Numbered from the stretch's first letter, positions 1 through 9,641 are shown. The stretch: 56,142 bases of DNA from CAZAYP01 sp964489425 [NCBI: uncultured Verrucomicrobiota bacterium] (GCA_964489425.1 CAZAYP010000039.1:1-56142); one strand, 5' to 3'. A program made the numbers and translations. Notes: generated from the sequence alone by a model not told the origin.

Positions 1-1
1 C

Positions 2-2155
2 GCGGCCGCGCCACCGGCGCCTGAACCCGGGCCCGCGCCGCTGCCCGCGCCCGCGGCCGAGACCCCCGGCGAATTCGCCGGCCCGGCCGGATCAGAGGCG
101 GCTCCTGCCGCCGCGGCGCCGGCGGGTGCCGAAGCCGCGGAGGTGGACGAGGATGACCCCGGCCGACCGGCGGTCTGGGCGTGGAACGCCGTGAAGCGCC
201 AGGTGGCGGCGGCCGCCCTGCAACTGGATTTCGAGGCGGCGCGGGCCGAGATCGACAGCGCGCGCCGCGACCCCGACCTGGAGCCGTACGCGCGGCAGCT
301 GGGCCGGCTGGAAAAGGACCTGGCCGCGGCCGCGAGCATGCCGCAGGTCATCCTGGCCGCCTACACCAACCTCGTGGGCCAGGCCGTGGTCATTGCGCTC
401 AAGACCGGCCCCGACACGTGGATCATCCGCGGCGTGCGCCAGGGCGCGATCCGCGTCCGCAAGGAAGTGGTCGGCGGATTCATCGACCGCGAGTTCACCC
501 TCGCCGACCTGAGCATGAGCGAGAAGCTCCTGCGCCTGAACGCCACCACGGATCCGGCGCGCGAACTGATGCGCGGCCTGCTCCTCTACCAGGCCGGCCG
601 GTTTTCCGCGGCGCATGACCTGCTGCAGCAGTCGCACACGGCGCTCGGCCGCGAGGCGGCGCGCTGGATGGAGCAGTCCCGCTACCGCATCAACGAGCAG
701 ATGGCCCGGCAGGCCCTGGACCGCCTGGCGATCTCCACGGGCCTGGACTTGCCGGCCGGCGACCCCGCGGCCGCCGCCGGCAAGGTGCGGCGGGCGCGCT
801 TCGGCCCGGCCGACATCGCGCGCCTGCGCGAGGACGCCACCCGGTTCCTGGACGAGTACGGCGGCACCGCGGCGGCCCGCCAGGCCGCCCCCCTGGTGCT
901 GGCCATGGTCCAGGCGGACGCCGTGCCGCGCGAGGTGGCGCCGGACGCGCTGGAAGCCGCCCTGGCCGCGCTGCGCGCGGCCAACCCCGAGCAGGACCCG
1001 CTGGCGGGCACGCCCTACTTCGCCCCGGACGGCCTGGAGCTGGATCTTTCCGGCAACCCTGAGCTGCGGGACATCTCTGCGTTGCAGGGGCTGCCGGTGC
1101 GCCGCCTGGACCTCAGCCACAGCCAGGTGGCGGACCTGGGCGCCCTGGCGGGCATGCCCCTGGTGGAGCTGAACCTGGCCGGTTGCCCGGTGACCAATGC
1201 GACGCCGCTGCGGGGCGCGCCCCTGGCCCGGCTGAACCTTGCGGAAACCGGGGTGGCGGACCTGGGGCCGCTCGCCGGCATGCCGCTGGTCGTCCTTAAC
1301 CTTACCCAAACCCCCGTGGCGCAGATCGGCCCGCTGCGCGGCATGCCGCTGCAGGACCTGTCCCTGGCCGGCACGGCCGTGGCGGACCTGCGGCCGTTGC
1401 AGGGGTTGCCCCTGGCCCGGCTGGTGCTGGCCTGGACCCAGGTAACCGACTTGCGGCCGCTGCAGGGCATGGCGCTCGCGGAGTTGGACGTGCAAGGCGC
1501 CTGGCAGATCGCCGACTTCGCCCCGCTGGCGGGCATGACCGGCCTGGTCAAGCTGGCGGCCAACGACTGGACGTACCAGACGCTGATGTTCCCGGTGGGC
1601 AAGGCTCTGGAGCGTGGCAACCGCGACATGGCCATTGCCGAGGCGCGCCGGATCCTCGCGACGTTTGCCCGGGTCCCGGCCATGCAGGGGGTGCTGGCGG
1701 ATATCGGCCGGTTCGTGGACACGACCCTGCCGGCCTGGGACCGGGTGCGCCAGGCGTTCAACCAGCGGCCGGACCTGGTCAAAGACCTGGCCGGCGAGTT
1801 TCGCGGCCGCCGCTACCTTGTGTATCCCGACTTCCTGCGCTGGGAAGAGGCCCGGGTTTTTGCCGGCCGCCTGGGCGGCCGCCTGGCCGTGGTCCCGGAC
1901 GCCGCGACCCAGGCTTGGCTGGCAAGCCACTGCGCCCTGCCAGGCATATCGCTTTGGTTGGGGGCAACGGACGCCCGGATGGAAGGGCAATGGGAATGGG
2001 TGGACGGCACGCCGCCGCGTTACGTCAACTGGGCGGCCGGCGAGCCCAACAACTATACGCCCGGAGAGCATGCCCTGGGCATGCAGGCCAGCGGCCTGTG
2101 GAACGACCTGCCGGGCGCCCGCGCGCTGCCGTTTGTGATCGAATGGGCGCCGTGA
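2..2155 (+). CDS. LRR and C-type lectin domain protein, 5' end cut by the window
   Basis: The frame is open from the first bases, so the N terminus lies outside the window; about 717 residues remain. They start with a Pro/Ala-rich linker (to about base 140), followed by a helical region. About eight leucine-rich repeats of 21 residues follow (bases 1034-1560, pattern LxLxxTxVxDLxPLxGMPL). The last 120 residues (from about base 1800) resemble a C-type lectin fold, with the hallmark EPN and WND tripeptides and a final FVIEW. The usual disulfide cysteines are not kept, which is common in bacterial members. Such proteins usually bind ligands or partners; no catalytic domain is visible here, though one could lie upstream. 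A GTG at 143 could be a start, but the same composition continues upstream of it. It converges on the TPR gene with 9 bases between stops. The ligand is unknown. Confidence 0.8.
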   Translation, partial: AAAPPAPEPGPAPLPAPAAETPGEFAGPAGSEAAPAAAAPAGAEAAEVDEDDPGRPAVWAWNAVKRQVAAAALQLDFEAARAEIDSARRDPDLEPYARQLGRLEKDLAAAASMPQVILAAYTNLVGQAVVIALKTGPDTWIIRGVRQGAIRVRKEVVGGFIDREFTLADLSMSEKLLRLNATTDPARELMRGLLLYQAGRFSAAHDLLQQSHTALGREAARWMEQSRYRINEQMARQALDRLAISTGLDLPAGDPAAAAGKVRRARFGPADIARLREDATRFLDEYGGTAAARQAAPLVLAMVQADAVPREVAPDALEAALAALRAANPEQDPLAGTPYFAPDGLELDLSGNPELRDISALQGLPVRRLDLSHSQVADLGALAGMPLVELNLAGCPVTNATPLRGAPLARLNLAETGVADLGPLAGMPLVVLNLTQTPVAQIGPLRGMPLQDLSLAGTAVADLRPLQGLPLARLVLAWTQVTDLRPLQGMALAELDVQGAWQIADFAPLAGMTGLVKLAANDWTYQTLMFPVGKALERGNRDMAIAEARRILATFARVPAMQGVLADIGRFVDTTLPAWDRVRQAFNQRPDLVKDLAGEFRGRRYLVYPDFLRWEEARVFAGRLGGRLAVVPDAATQAWLASHCALPGISLWLGATDARMEGQWEWVDGTPPRYVNWAAGEPNNYTPGEHALGMQASGLWNDLPGARALPFVIEWAP

Positions 2156-2164
2156 AGCGCCCGC

Positions 2165-3262
2165 TCAGCGGGGCGCGGCCGGGACGCCGGGGACCTTGGG
2201 ATAAACGCCCTGGCGGTAGATCTGCTGGAACTCGGGGTTGGCGCGCAGGGTATCGAAATCCTGGTCGTCGAGAAACTTCTTGAGCCCCACGGGGGAGCAG
2301 TAGGCCTGGCCCTTGCGGATCCACTCCAGCGCCTCGGCGTCGCGGCGCTCGAGGGCGTACGTGATGGCCATGTTGAAGTAGGCGGCCGGCGCCGCGGGGG
2401 TCAGCTCCAGCAGCAGGCGCAACTGGCGGCGGGCATCCTCGTAGCGTCCCATGCGCAGCAGGGCCACGCCAAGGTTGTTGCGCAGGGACGGGTCGCGGGG
2501 CAGGAACGCCAGCGCGCGGTCCAGGTAGTCGGCCGCGGTCTCGTGCAGGCCGATGGCGGTGTACAGCATGCCGAGGTTCACCACGCTCAGCAGGTAATCC
2601 GGCCGGATCTGCAGCGCGGTCTGGAGCAGCTCCTCGGCCTTGTCCATGTTGCCCTTCTGCATGTAGGAGGTGGCGAGGTTGTTGTAGACTTCGGCGCTGA
2701 ACGGACTGGCCCGGAGCGCTTTTTCGAGCACCGGGATGGCCTGGTCGAACTGGCCGCGCTGGTTGTAGATGACGCCCAGCAACCGCAGGGCGGGGGTCAT
2801 GTCGGGCCAGAGATCGAGGGCGCGCCGGCAATATTTTTCGGCCTCGTCCCAGTTGCGCATTTTCATGTGGCGATCGGCAATGCGCATGCAGCCCATGGCC
2901 TCCGCCGCCCGCTGCGGGCCGATCTGGGGCGGCACCGCCGGCGGGTCGGCTCCGCCGGGCGTTCGGCCCGCCTCCTCTTCCAGGGCAAACGGCTCCGGCC
3001 GGGTGGCCAGGTTGGTGGCCAGGGCGGTCCGCCGGCTGGGCATCTGCGGCAGCGGCGCATCCGCGCCGTCCTCTTCCGGCTCCGGCTCGTAGAGCAGCCA
3101 CGACGCCCCGCCCAGCACCAGCAGCATGACCATGGTGAACCACAGCGAGCGGTTCCAGGTCTGCTTGCGGGCCAGCTGCAGGTCGGGGTCCACCTGCCGG
3201 CCCGGCCCGGGCGGCTTGGCGTCCGGCGGCGCGGCCTTGTAAATGTCACGGGGCTCGTCCAT
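2165..3262 (-). CDS. Membrane-anchored tetratricopeptide repeat protein
   Basis: This is a 365-residue protein with a short cytoplasmic N terminus and one membrane segment near residues 37-59 (WFTMVMLLVLGGASWLLY). A Pro/Glu-rich spacer precedes a run of at least five TPR units from about residue 120 (for example YNNLATSYMQKGNMDKAEEL). TPR arrays normally act as protein-protein scaffolds, here probably on the outer face of the inner membrane. The ATG lies two bases after the trpG stop, so it is probably translated from the trp mRNA. Nothing in the sequence links it to tryptophan synthesis, and the partner proteins are unknown. Confidence 0.8.
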   Translation of the reverse strand: MDEPRDIYKAAPPDAKPPGPGRQVDPDLQLARKQTWNRSLWFTMVMLLVLGGASWLLYEPEPEEDGADAPLPQMPSRRTALATNLATRPEPFALEEEAGRTPGGADPPAVPPQIGPQRAAEAMGCMRIADRHMKMRNWDEAEKYCRRALDLWPDMTPALRLLGVIYNQRGQFDQAIPVLEKALRASPFSAEVYNNLATSYMQKGNMDKAEELLQTALQIRPDYLLSVVNLGMLYTAIGLHETAADYLDRALAFLPRDPSLRNNLGVALLRMGRYEDARRQLRLLLELTPAAPAAYFNMAITYALERRDAEALEWIRKGQAYCSPVGLKKFLDDQDFDTLRANPEFQQIYRQGVYPKVPGVPAAPR

Positions 3263-3264
3263 GG

Positions 3265-3828
3265 CTAGACGGCCAGGAAGTTGCGGATGATTTTCTTGCC
3301 TTCGCGGGTGAGGATGGACTCGGGGTGGAACTGGACGCCGAAGACCGCGTGGCGCCGGTGCTGCAGCCCCATGATCTCGCCGCGCTCGGTTTCCGCGGTG
3401 ATCGTCAGCTCCGCGGGCAAGTGGTCGCGGCAGACGATCAGCGAGTGGTAGCGCGTGGCTTCAAACGGGTTGGGCATGCCGCGCAGGATGCCTTCCTGGC
3501 GGTGGTAGACCCGCGAGGTTTTGCCGTGCATCAGGTGCTCGGCCCGGACCACCGTGCCGCCGTACACCTCGCCGATGCACTGGTGGCCCAGGCACACGCC
3601 CAGCACCGGCACCCGCGGCCCGAACTCGCGGATGGCATCGCGCGACAGGCCGGCGTTGCAAGGCGCGCCCGGCCCAGGGCTGATCACCACGCGCTCCGGG
3701 GCCAGGGCGCGCAGCTCGTCCAGCGTGGCGGCGTCGTTGCGCACCACCTTGAGCTCCGCGCCCAGCTCGCCGAAATACTGGGCGAGGTTGTAGGTGAAGG
3801 AGTCGTAGTTGTCGATGATCAGGATCAT
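3265..3828 (-). CDS. trpG: Anthranilate synthase component II (glutamine amidotransferase)
   Basis: This is a 187-residue class I glutamine amidotransferase that supplies ammonia to TrpE for anthranilate synthesis from chorismate. It starts [17 protein letters not shown], the typical family start. It contains the oxyanion segment SPGPGAP, the nucleophile Cys in GVCLGHQ, the MHGKTS motif and the His/Glu pair in FHPES. A longer open frame runs upstream to 4020, but it lies inside trpE and is low-complexity, so the ATG at 3828 is preferred. That ATG overlaps the trpE stop in an ATGA arrangement, which indicates translational coupling. An enzyme of this type may also serve PabB in folate synthesis; no pabB is seen nearby. 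Confidence 0.93.
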   Translation of the reverse strand: MILIIDNYDSFTYNLAQYFGELGAELKVVRNDAATLDELRALAPERVVISPGPGAPCNAGLSRDAIREFGPRVPVLGVCLGHQCIGEVYGGTVVRAEHLMHGKTSRVYHRQEGILRGMPNPFEATRYHSLIVCRDHLPAELTITAETERGEIMGLQHRRHAVFGVQFHPESILTREGKKIIRNFLAV

Positions 3829-5357
3829 CCCGCCACCCCCCCCGCCGCGCCGGCGGCCGCGGCATAGCGCTGCGCCAGGGCCAGGGCCTGCAGCACGGCG
3901 CGCGCCTTGTTGAGCGTCTCCTCGTACTCCAGGTCCGGCTGCGAGTCGGCCACGATCCCCGCGCCGGCCTGCACGTAGGCGCGCCCGCCCTCGAGCAGCG
4001 CGGTGCGGATGGTGATGCACGAGTCGAGGTTGCCGGTAAAGCTGACGTAGCCCACGGCGCCCGCGTACGGCCCGCGCCGCGCCGCTTCCAGCTCGGCGAT
4101 GATCTCCATGGCGCGCACCTTGGGCGCGCCGCTGACCGTGCCGGCGGGGAACGTCGCGCGCAGCACGTCAAAAGCGTCCAGGCCCGGCGCCAGCCGGCCG
4201 ACCACGTCGGACACGATGTGCATGACGTGGCTGTAACGTTCGATGGCCATGAGCTCCGGAACCTGCACCGAGCCGTAGGCGCTGACGCGCCCGAGATCGT
4301 TGCGGGCCAGGTCCACCAGCATGATGTGCTCCGCGCGCTCCTTGGGATCGGCCAGCAGCTCGCGCGCCAGGTCCTGGTCCGCGGCGGCGTCGCGCCCGCG
4401 CGGGCGCGTGCCGGCAATCGGGCGGACCTCCAGCCGGCCGTCCTCGCAGCGCACGTGGATTTCGGGCGACGAGCCCACCAGCGCGCGCGGCCCGAACTCC
4501 AGGCAGTACATGTACGGCGCGGGGTTGATGGCGCGCAGCGCGCGGTAAACGTCCGGCGCGGGGGGCGCCGGCGCGACCTCCAGGCGCTGCGAGAGCACCG
4601 CCTGGATAATGTCCCCGGCGCGGATGTACTCCCGCGTCCGCGTCACCATGTCCATGAACCCGGCGCGGGTGGTGTTCGAAGTCCAGGCCGGCTCGGCCGC
4701 GGCGGGCGCGGCGTCGAACAGGTGGTGGGGGATCGCGGTGGCCAGGTGCGCGAGCAGCGTGTCCAGGCGCGCCACCGCGGCGTCGTAGGCCGGGGCGGCC
4801 GGGCCGGACGCGGGCACGTGGGCGTGGGCCACGATGCGGATCGTGTGGCGCAGGCGGTCGAAGATGATCAGCTCGTCCACCAGGGCCATGGCCAGGTCCG
4901 GCCAGCCGAGGCCCGGGCCCGCGGCCAGCGGCGCGCGCTCGAACTGGGCCACGGCGTCGTAGCCCAGGTAGCCGACCGCGCCGCCGCAGAAGCGCGGCAG
5001 GGCGGGGTCCGGGATCACCCGCAGCCGGGCCAGCTCGTCGCGCACGGCGGCCAGCGGCTCCTGGGTGCGCGTGGCGTGGCGGCCGTCGCGATAAGCGATG
5101 TCCACCTGGCGGCCCGTGGCCGTGATGAGGGCAAAGGGTTCGCCGCCGAGGAACGAGTAACGCGCGATATTCTCGCCGCCCTCGACGCTTTCCAGCAGGA
5201 ACGTGCAGGGGTGGGGGGCGCGCGCGCGCAGCGCGGCGCGCAGCCGCTCGTAGGCGGATACCGGGGTGTCCTGGTCAGCCAGCACCTCGCGCCACACGGG
5301 GATCAGGTGCCCGGGCCGGGCCTTTTCAAGGAATTCCGGCTTGCTGGGCGAGTACAT
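3825..5357 (-). CDS. trpE: Anthranilate synthase component I
   Basis: This 510-residue chorismate-binding enzyme makes anthranilate, the first step of tryptophan synthesis. The N-terminal domain carries FLLESVEGG, matching the LLES motif that in TrpE proteins forms part of the tryptophan feedback site; this argues against PabB. The C-terminal domain has the family motifs [54 protein letters not shown] and GPYAGAVGY. The length is normal. It follows the HisI-like gene by 24 bases and overlaps trpG by four, so the three form one transcription unit. No leader peptide or attenuator with tandem Trp codons is visible upstream. Confidence 0.95.
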   Translation of the reverse strand: MYSPSKPEFLEKARPGHLIPVWREVLADQDTPVSAYERLRAALRARAPHPCTFLLESVEGGENIARYSFLGGEPFALITATGRQVDIAYRDGRHATRTQEPLAAVRDELARLRVIPDPALPRFCGGAVGYLGYDAVAQFERAPLAAGPGLGWPDLAMALVDELIIFDRLRHTIRIVAHAHVPASGPAAPAYDAAVARLDTLLAHLATAIPHHLFDAAPAAAEPAWTSNTTRAGFMDMVTRTREYIRAGDIIQAVLSQRLEVAPAPPAPDVYRALRAINPAPYMYCLEFGPRALVGSSPEIHVRCEDGRLEVRPIAGTRPRGRDAAADQDLARELLADPKERAEHIMLVDLARNDLGRVSAYGSVQVPELMAIERYSHVMHIVSDVVGRLAPGLDAFDVLRATFPAGTVSGAPKVRAMEIIAELEAARRGPYAGAVGYVSFTGNLDSCITIRTALLEGGRAYVQAGAGIVADSQPDLEYEETLNKARAVLQALALAQRYAAAAGAAGGVAG

Positions 5358-5381
5358 GGCGGGAGGCGGCGCGGGCCGCGA

Positions 5382-5792
5382 TCAGGGATCCAGGTTTTCG
5401 AGCCGGCCGGTGGCCGGGTCCAGGCGCCGGTAAAAGCAGTTGCGCGGCTGGCCCTGGCTATTCTTGGTGTGGCAGATCCCGCCGGCCTTGGGCCGCACCA
5501 GGTAGAGCAGCGAGTTCTGTTCGCAGTTCACGCGCACGTCCACCAGGTCGTAGGTCTGGCCCGAGGTTTTGCCCTTGATCCACAGCTCGTTGCGGGACGT
5601 GCTCCAGAACACCGCCGTGCGCGTGGCCAGGGCTTCGCGCAGGGCGATCTCGTTGGTGTAGGCCAGGAGGATCACCTCGTGGGTGGCCGCGTCCTGCACC
5701 GTCACCGGCAGCACCCCGGGGCACTGGGTTACGGCGCGTTGCAGCTTGGTGAAGTCGAGCTTCAGTTCGCTGGTCTCTTCCAATGTGCTCAT
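5382..5792 (-). CDS. Phosphoribosyl-AMP cyclohydrolase-like (HisI-like) protein with altered metal motif
   Basis: This 136-residue protein spans the whole HisI fold (VILLAYTNEIALREAL, WSTSRNELWIKGKTSG, GGICHT, NCFYRR). HisI opens the adenine ring of phosphoribosyl-AMP in histidine synthesis using zinc-binding cysteines and an Asp-Cys-Asp-x-Asp metal motif. The cysteines are present here, but the acidic motif reads NCEQN: two Asp are Asn and one is Glu. It is therefore uncertain that this is an active HisI, and I give no gene symbol. No other his gene is in the window; it sits 24 bases upstream of trpE. The open frame extends to 5897, but the conserved domain and the ATG after a non-conserved stretch favour 5792. 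Confidence 0.8.
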   Translation of the reverse strand: MSTLEETSELKLDFTKLQRAVTQCPGVLPVTVQDAATHEVILLAYTNEIALREALATRTAVFWSTSRNELWIKGKTSGQTYDLVDVRVNCEQNSLLYLVRPKAGGICHTKNSQGQPRNCFYRRLDPATGRLENLDP

Positions 5793-5875
5793 CGTGTGTT
5801 CATCCGGATCCGGTGTTGGTCTTCGTGGCCATAGTGTGGGAGCCCCACGCGAAAAGCAAGGCCGTTTTTCGCGGC

Positions 5876-5895
5876 GCGCCGGCCGCGGCCGGCGC
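5876..5895. repeat. Perfect 20-base GC palindrome after the J-domain gene
   Basis: GCGCCGGCCGCGGCCGGCGC is its own reverse complement and lies four bases past the stop of the leftward J-domain gene. It could fold into a strong hairpin in RNA. There is no T tract on the leftward side, so it is not a classical intrinsic terminator. It may still pause or stabilise the transcript, or be a chance result of high GC. Confidence 0.4.
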
Positions 5896-5899
5896 AAAC

Positions 5900-6463
5900 T
5901 TATTCGAAGCCGATCGCCGTGGGCAGCAGGAACTCGTAGGCCTGGTTGATCACCCGCATCGCCTCCTGGCTGCCGCCGCGGTCCGGGTGAAATTTCTTGG
6001 CCATGATGCGGCGCCGGCGCGCCAGGTCGCGCTTGTCGATCACGCCGTCCAGGTCGAACATGTCGCGGTACGCGTGCTCGCGCGCCTGGGCCCCGAGCTG
6101 CTCGAAATGCTCGAAATACAGCGAGGGCAGGTTGTCCAGCCGGCTCTCGAATTTGCGCTGCTCGATGTCGTCGCGCAGCTCAGGATCCACGGTGTAGCGC
6201 ACGACAAAGTGCAGCACGCGGGCCTTGTCAAAATAGGAAAATCGGCCCAGGGCCTTGAACCGTGCGCTGACCCGCTCATCTTTGAACCAGAGGATGCAAC
6301 AACCTTCGTGCACCGGGCTGAGCGTGACCTTGAACGAGTGATAGTCAATGCTCACCTCGGACAGGATTTCGCACGCCTCCAGATCAATCAACTGTTGCCC
6401 GAATCTCATCGCCGTTACATCAAAATCATATTTTCCAACAGATACTTGGAAAAATAGAACCAT
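5900..6463 (-). CDS. C-terminal J-domain protein (DnaJ-like)
   Basis: The last ~60 residues form a short J-domain: a basic helix (RDLARRRRIMAKKF), the HPD tripeptide at about residues 159-161, then RGGSQEAMRVINQAYEFLL. J-domains stimulate the ATPase of Hsp70 (DnaK) and hand over clients. The upstream ~120 residues are not a known domain to me; they look like a mixed alpha/beta substrate module. Two starts are possible: ATG 6463 (used, 187 residues) or ATG 6409; neither has a clear Shine-Dalgarno. The frame stays open to 6700, but that part is AT-rich and not protein-like. Downstream genes in the same direction are the HisI-like and trp genes after 107 bases. A dnaK partner is not in the window. 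Confidence 0.65.
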   Translation of the reverse strand: MVLFFQVSVGKYDFDVTAMRFGQQLIDLEACEILSEVSIDYHSFKVTLSPVHEGCCILWFKDERVSARFKALGRFSYFDKARVLHFVVRYTVDPELRDDIEQRKFESRLDNLPSLYFEHFEQLGAQAREHAYRDMFDLDGVIDKRDLARRRRIMAKKFHPDRGGSQEAMRVINQAYEFLLPTAIGFE

Positions 6464-6482
6464 ATATGTTGTGTTCAGGCAA

Positions 6483-6506
6483 CAAAAAAAAGCACCAAAT
6501 ATGGTG
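6483..6506 (-). terminator. Short hairpin followed by a T8 tract, leftward
   Basis: Read leftward, CACCA-TATT-TGGTG (plus strand 6493-6506) is followed by C and eight Ts (A8 at 6484-6491). This is the layout of a weak intrinsic terminator. It lies just upstream of the J-domain gene start, so it could act as an attenuator for that gene or block transcription from the right. The stem is only five base pairs, so confidence is low. Confidence 0.35.
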
Positions 6507-6660
6507 TAGCCAAGATTGGCCAACCCACGCAACCAATTAGGCCCCGGATGGTTTCGCAAAAATGCATTATTATCGCAGGATCGGGATCGGGCGGGTTGGC
6601 TTGGCGTTGGGCCGGGCCGCGCGATCCGCAGGATGAAGAGATGAATCCGCGCGGCGTGCC

Positions 6661-6689
6661 TTGACCTGCAGCGGACGGGGGGGCATACT
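6661..6689 (+). promoter_or_regulatory. Candidate sigma70-type promoter for the chemoreceptor gene
   Basis: TTGACC (6661-6666) and CATACT (6684-6689) are separated by 17 bases and lie 27 bases before the chemoreceptor ATG. A good ribosome site AAGGAG follows at 6706-6711. Confidence 0.5.
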
Positions 6690-6715
6690 GGGTCTTCCAA
6701 AAGTTAAGGAGCCGC

Positions 6716-9550
6716 ATGAAGAATCAATGGACATTAGGACAGAAACTCATTCTCGCCTCGCTGGCCCTGGTCATGGTGCCGCTGCTGTTGCTGGGCGGCC
6801 TCGCGGTGTACCGGTTCCTCGGGTTTGGCCGCGCGGTGACCGATACCGCGGCGGTAACTCTTGAGAAAGAAGCTTTGGCCAACCTGAGTGCCGGCGTGCG
6901 GGTGGACCGCATGATCGTCAACAACTTTGTGCAGAGCGCCGAAAACGCGGTCCGCGACCTGGCCGCATCCCCCAACCTCATCGGCTACTTGCAGTGCAAG
7001 GCCGGGCAGAACAAGGTTTGGAATGCCATGAACCAGCAGGAGGTGAGCCGGATCCTGCAAGGCATTCATGCCGCCTGCGCGGCGCAGCAGCAAATGCTGG
7101 AGAGCACCCTGCGCCACAACCTGGCCGTGGCGGAATACCTGCTGAATCGCGCCGGCCCGCTCATGGTGTCGGATACCAGTCACGACTGGGCGGCGGTGGA
7201 CCAGGTGACGCAGGCGAAAGTCCCGGCCGCGCTGCCGGTGTTCCGCCTGGGCGCGGATCTCCTGCTCCCGCAAACCAATCCCAAGGAGACCGTGGCGCTG
7301 GTGGACGAGGTGTGCAGCCTGGTCGGCGGCCAGTGCACCGTGTTCCAGCGGATGAACGCCGCGGGCGACATGCTCCGCGTGGCCACGACCGTCACGGGCA
7401 AGGACGGCCGGCGCGCGATCGGCACGTTCATTGCCGCGACGGGCGCGGGCGGCCAGACCAACGCGGTGCTGGCGGCGGTGCTGCAAGGCCGGGTGTACGT
7501 GGGCCGCGCGTGGGTGGTCAATGCGTGGTACCTCGCCGCCTACCAACCGCTGAAGGATCCGCTGGGCCAGGTGGTGGGCATGCTGTTCGTGGGCTTGCCG
7601 GAGCAGGAAAACAAGGACTTCCTGGCGGGGATCATGGCCACCAAGATCGGCCAGACCGGGTATCCGTTCATCATGGATTCGAAGGGCGATCTCCTGGTGC
7701 ATCCGCGGCCCGAACTGATCGGCAAAAACGTGATCAAGGATCTGCAGCTGACGGACTTCCGGGCCGTGCTGACCGACAAGAGCGAGCAAGACGTGCGCTT
7801 TGTCGACTACACCTTTGACCATCGGCCCAAGTTCGTGGGGTACACCTATTTTGCGCCGTGGGACTGGATCGTCTGCGCGGGCGGTTATTGGGACGAGGCC
7901 AGTGCGGCCGCGGCCCAGCATGCGCAGGTGGCCCTGATCGAGGAGCTGCAGCGCATGTATGCGGCCAACCACGTCGAGACGCCGGCCGGCCGCGCGCCGG
8001 TTTACAACCAAATCCGGTACATCGCCGCCGACGGGGCGGAAGTGTTTGTTTTGCAGAACGGCCAGTTGAAGAGCGAGCTGGGCTCGCGCAAGGACGTGGG
8101 CTGGTTCCAGGAGACTTGCCGGCTGCCGGCCGGCGCCATCAACTACAGCGCGGTGGAGCTGGCGCGCAACACGGGCGAGCCGGAGCTGCGGATTTCCGCG
8201 CCGGTGTACATCGACAACGAGCTGCAGGGCGTGGTGGTGCTCAACATCAACTGGGGGCTTACCCGCGACCTGCTGGCCTGGCGGGTCTACGGCGATACCG
8301 GCTACCCCTATGTCATCGATCGCACCGGCGTGCTGATCACCCACCCGAAATATACGCTGAAAGACGAGCGCAGCATCGCCGACCCGCGGCAGGGCGTGGA
8401 GCTGGCGCGCATCGTGAACGAGGAAATGATCAAGGGCCGCGAGGGCGTGGGGATCTATTCTTTCGAAGGCGTTACCAAGTATTGTGCCTATACTCCGCTG
8501 CAGCTGGGCAAGCTGACCTACACGGTGGTGGCCACCAGCCCGGAAAAGGAAATGATGAAGGTGGTCCAGTACGTGGCGGGCGAAACGCGGGTCGCCGCGC
8601 GCGGGGTCGTGATCACGCTGCTGGTGGTCCTGGTGGTCCTGGGCCTGGCCGGCTCCCTGCTGGGCTGGCTGCTGAGCGTCGGGATCGCCCGGCCGGTCAA
8701 GCGCGTCATCGTCGCCCTGGCCGGCACGGCCCGGCAGACGGCCGCCACGTCGCAGCAGATCTCCGCGGCCGGCGAGCAGCTGGCCGCGGGCGCGGGGCGG
8801 CAGGCGGCCAGCATCGAGGAGACCTCGGCGGCGCTGGAGGAAATTGCGGCGGGCACCCGCCAGAACGCCAGCCGCGCCGACGAAGCGCGGCGCACGGCCG
8901 ATGCCGCCAACGACGCCGCCGCCCAGGGCGTCGACGCCATGGGCCGCATGAGCGCGGCCATGGAGCGCAGCGCCCAGTCGGCGCAGGAGACGCGCAAGAT
9001 CGTCAAGACCATCGACGAGATCGCTTTCCAGACCAACCTGCTGGCGCTGAACGCGGCCGTGGAGGCGGCGCGCGCCGGGGAGGCCGGCAAGGGGTTCGCC
9101 GTGGTGGCCGAGGAGGTGCGCAACCTGGCCCGCCGCAGCGCCGAGGCCGCCAAGAACACCGCGGCCCTGATCGAGGAGGTCCAGGCCAACACGCAGGCCG
9201 GGGCCAAGGCGTCGCTGGCCGTGGCCGAACGCCTGCAGCGCATCCGGGAGCAGGCCGCCAAGGTGGCCGGCCTGGTGCGCGACATCGCCGCGGCCACGCG
9301 CGAGCAAACCCAGGGCGTCGAGCAGATCAACACGGCCGTGGCCGACATGGACACCGTGGTGCAGCGCACCGCCGCCCAAGCCCAGGAATCCGCCGGTTCC
9401 GCCGCGGAAATGCAGACCCAGGCCCAGAACCTGGACGACCAGGTTCGGCAGCTGTCGGCCATGGTCGAACGGGCCCCCGCCGCCGGCGGTCAACCGTTGC
9501 TGCCCGGGCGGACGGCCCCGGCCCGGCGCGCCCTGCCGCCGCCGGCTTGA
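6716..9550 (+). CDS. Methyl-accepting chemotaxis protein with tandem Cache sensor modules
   Basis: This 944-residue transmembrane chemoreceptor has TM1 at residues ~10-34, a large periplasmic sensor and TM2 at ~629-655. The sensor contains two Cache-like modules; their related signatures are [20 protein letters not shown] (~310) and [20 protein letters not shown] (~526). The first is preceded by a Cache_3-like segment. After TM2 only the first half of a HAMP helix ([11 protein letters not shown]) is seen before the MCP coiled coil. The signalling tip [20 protein letters not shown] and the following [13 protein letters not shown] (~764-810) are canonical and should bind CheA/CheW. There is no C-terminal CheR/CheB pentapeptide. 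The start is set by AAGGAG five bases upstream of the ATG. The ligand is unknown; Cache sensors often bind amino acids, organic acids or amines. Confidence 0.93.
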   Translation: MKNQWTLGQKLILASLALVMVPLLLLGGLAVYRFLGFGRAVTDTAAVTLEKEALANLSAGVRVDRMIVNNFVQSAENAVRDLAASPNLIGYLQCKAGQNKVWNAMNQQEVSRILQGIHAACAAQQQMLESTLRHNLAVAEYLLNRAGPLMVSDTSHDWAAVDQVTQAKVPAALPVFRLGADLLLPQTNPKETVALVDEVCSLVGGQCTVFQRMNAAGDMLRVATTVTGKDGRRAIGTFIAATGAGGQTNAVLAAVLQGRVYVGRAWVVNAWYLAAYQPLKDPLGQVVGMLFVGLPEQENKDFLAGIMATKIGQTGYPFIMDSKGDLLVHPRPELIGKNVIKDLQLTDFRAVLTDKSEQDVRFVDYTFDHRPKFVGYTYFAPWDWIVCAGGYWDEASAAAAQHAQVALIEELQRMYAANHVETPAGRAPVYNQIRYIAADGAEVFVLQNGQLKSELGSRKDVGWFQETCRLPAGAINYSAVELARNTGEPELRISAPVYIDNELQGVVVLNINWGLTRDLLAWRVYGDTGYPYVIDRTGVLITHPKYTLKDERSIADPRQGVELARIVNEEMIKGREGVGIYSFEGVTKYCAYTPLQLGKLTYTVVATSPEKEMMKVVQYVAGETRVAARGVVITLLVVLVVLGLAGSLLGWLLSVGIARPVKRVIVALAGTARQTAATSQQISAAGEQLAAGAGRQAASIEETSAALEEIAAGTRQNASRADEARRTADAANDAAAQGVDAMGRMSAAMERSAQSAQETRKIVKTIDEIAFQTNLLALNAAVEAARAGEAGKGFAVVAEEVRNLARRSAEAAKNTAALIEEVQANTQAGAKASLAVAERLQRIREQAAKVAGLVRDIAAATREQTQGVEQINTAVADMDTVVQRTAAQAQESAGSAAEMQTQAQNLDDQVRQLSAMVERAPAAGGQPLLPGRTAPARRALPPPA

Positions 9551-9641
9551 CAATCCCGGCCCGCCACCTAGAATCCCGCGGCAAGAAATTGCCACGGCGT
9601 GGCGGAACCACGGGAACCTCGAGCAGGAAAGGCGGGCAACC

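Noticed and set aside
1034-1560. Regular 63-base DNA periodicity that could be mistaken for a repeat array
   Set aside because: It is the coding sequence of 21-residue leucine-rich repeats in an intact frame, with no spacers; not CRISPR.
92-2071. Long open frame on the minus strand opposite the LRR/lectin gene
   Set aside because: GC-rich DNA leaves the antisense frame open; the translation is Arg/Gly/His-rich and has no domain, while the plus strand has clear LRR and lectin motifs. Similar antisense frames at 6734-9817, 17755-21714, 25470-28424 and 39726-42494 were left out for the same reason.
3829-4020. N-terminal extension of trpG by 64 codons
   Set aside because: It lies wholly inside trpE in another frame, is Arg/Gly/Ala low-complexity, and the amidotransferase domain begins exactly at the ATG at 3828.
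5793-5899. Trp attenuator or leader peptide before the HisI-like/trp genes
   Set aside because: No short open frame with adjacent Trp codons and no terminator/antiterminator pair; only the perfect GC palindrome was found.
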